DNA from: Paracoccaceae bacterium
Lineage (GTDB): Bacteria > Pseudomonadota > Alphaproteobacteria > Rhodobacterales > Rhodobacteraceae
NCBI GenBank assembly: GCA_002400675.1
Contig: NVQY01000222.1
Location: forward strand, 1 to 6,165
Direction: 5' to 3'
Length of the DNA stretch: 6,165 bases
In this document: positions 5,997-6,165 of the stretch, one piece after another
Layout: the number at the start of each line of letters is the position of its first letter
How positions within the stretch are numbered: the first letter of the stretch is position 1
Notes under the pieces: generated by a model
Told to the model about the DNA's origin: nothing
The model's input: only the letters and a program-made list of their open reading frames with translations
Database searches by the model: none
Translations under genes and position numbers: made by a program

Positions 5997-6012
5997 CCAG
6001 GTAGAACCGGTC

Positions 6013-6017
6013 GAGGA
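6013..6017 (+). promoter_or_regulatory. Shine-Dalgarno sequence of accB
   Basis: GAGGA, 5 nt before the ATG at 6023, supports the accB start. Confidence 0.65.
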
Positions 6018-6022
6018 CACCC

Positions 6023-6165
6023 ATGACAAAACCCAAACATGACGCGGATGTAGCATTCATCAAGGCACTGGCCGAAATGCTGCGGGAAAATGATCTGACT
6101 GAATTGCAGGTCAAACGCGACTACGGCGAAGACGGCACTCTGAACGTGCGGGTCAGCCGCGCGCT
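6023..6165 (+). CDS. accB: Biotin carboxyl carrier protein of acetyl-CoA carboxylase, N-terminal part (3' end outside window)
   Basis: AccB carries the biotin that AccC carboxylates and from which the AccA/AccD transferase forms malonyl-CoA, the first committed step of fatty-acid synthesis, in the cytoplasm. Only the first 47 codons are present: MTKPKHDADVAFIKALAEML then RENDLTELQVKRDYGEDGTL and NVRVSRA. The pattern of an F-I-x-A-L-A-E-x-L helix, N-D-L-T-E-L, a K-R-x-Y-G strand and a V-R-V-S-R strand is the standard AccB N-terminus. The flexible Ala/Pro linker and the biotinyl domain with its MKM lysine lie beyond the window, so they cannot be checked. AccB is usually followed by accC in the same operon, also out of view. 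It starts 145 nt after the PAS-LuxR gene, with its own promoter-like element. Confidence 0.92.
   Translation, partial: MTKPKHDADVAFIKALAEMLRENDLTELQVKRDYGEDGTLNVRVSRA

Noticed and set aside
1..6165. Mobile element, CRISPR array, tRNA or toxin-antitoxin pair
   Set aside because: No direct-repeat arrays, transposase motifs, terminal inverted repeats, tRNA cloverleaf or paired small genes were found on reading both strands.

Overview
The window looks like chromosomal DNA from an alphaproteobacterium of the Rhodobacterales (Roseobacter-type). This rests on my recognition of the RecO, AccB, PAS-LuxR and thiolase protein sequences and on the mostly GC-rich coding. No database search was run. Seven protein genes fill nearly all of the window. 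I see no tRNA, rRNA, CRISPR array or insertion sequence.

Layout. The 3' part of recO (plus strand, truncated by the window start) converges on, and overlaps by 10 nt, a small META-domain (HslJ-like) lipoprotein gene on the minus strand. Upstream of the lipoprotein gene, on the same strand, is a pair read as thiolase (SCP-x type) then a 346-codon chimeric gene, joined by a 4-nt TTGA stop/start overlap. A candidate promoter, a clear Shine-Dalgarno sequence and a perfect hairpin lie in the 73-nt gap before the thiolase. Before that, still on the minus strand, is a large two-domain gene: a DXD-type glycosyltransferase joined by a charged linker to a SAM-dependent methyltransferase. It is divergent from a plus-strand PAS-LuxR transcription regulator, and the gap between them carries a perfect 7-bp inverted repeat. 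The window ends with a 145-nt gap, containing a promoter-like element, and the first 47 codons of accB (biotin carboxyl carrier protein).

Function. recO (recombinational repair) and accB (fatty-acid synthesis) are housekeeping genes. The thiolase would act in acyl-CoA metabolism. The glycosyltransferase-methyltransferase probably builds or decorates a surface glycan. The PAS-LuxR protein is a likely cytoplasmic one-component regulator whose target is not shown by the sequence.

The most unusual object is the chimeric gene at 1107-2147. Its first ~108 codons are the N-terminus of an acyl-CoA synthetase (AMP-forming ligase). The rest is the C-terminal two thirds of a dihydroflavonol-reductase-like extended SDR. 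The join is in frame, but the ligase has lost its ATP-binding and catalytic regions and the SDR has lost its NAD(P)-binding GxxGxxG end. The simplest reading is an internal deletion that fused two neighbouring genes. I did not find convincing evidence of a wholly new system.
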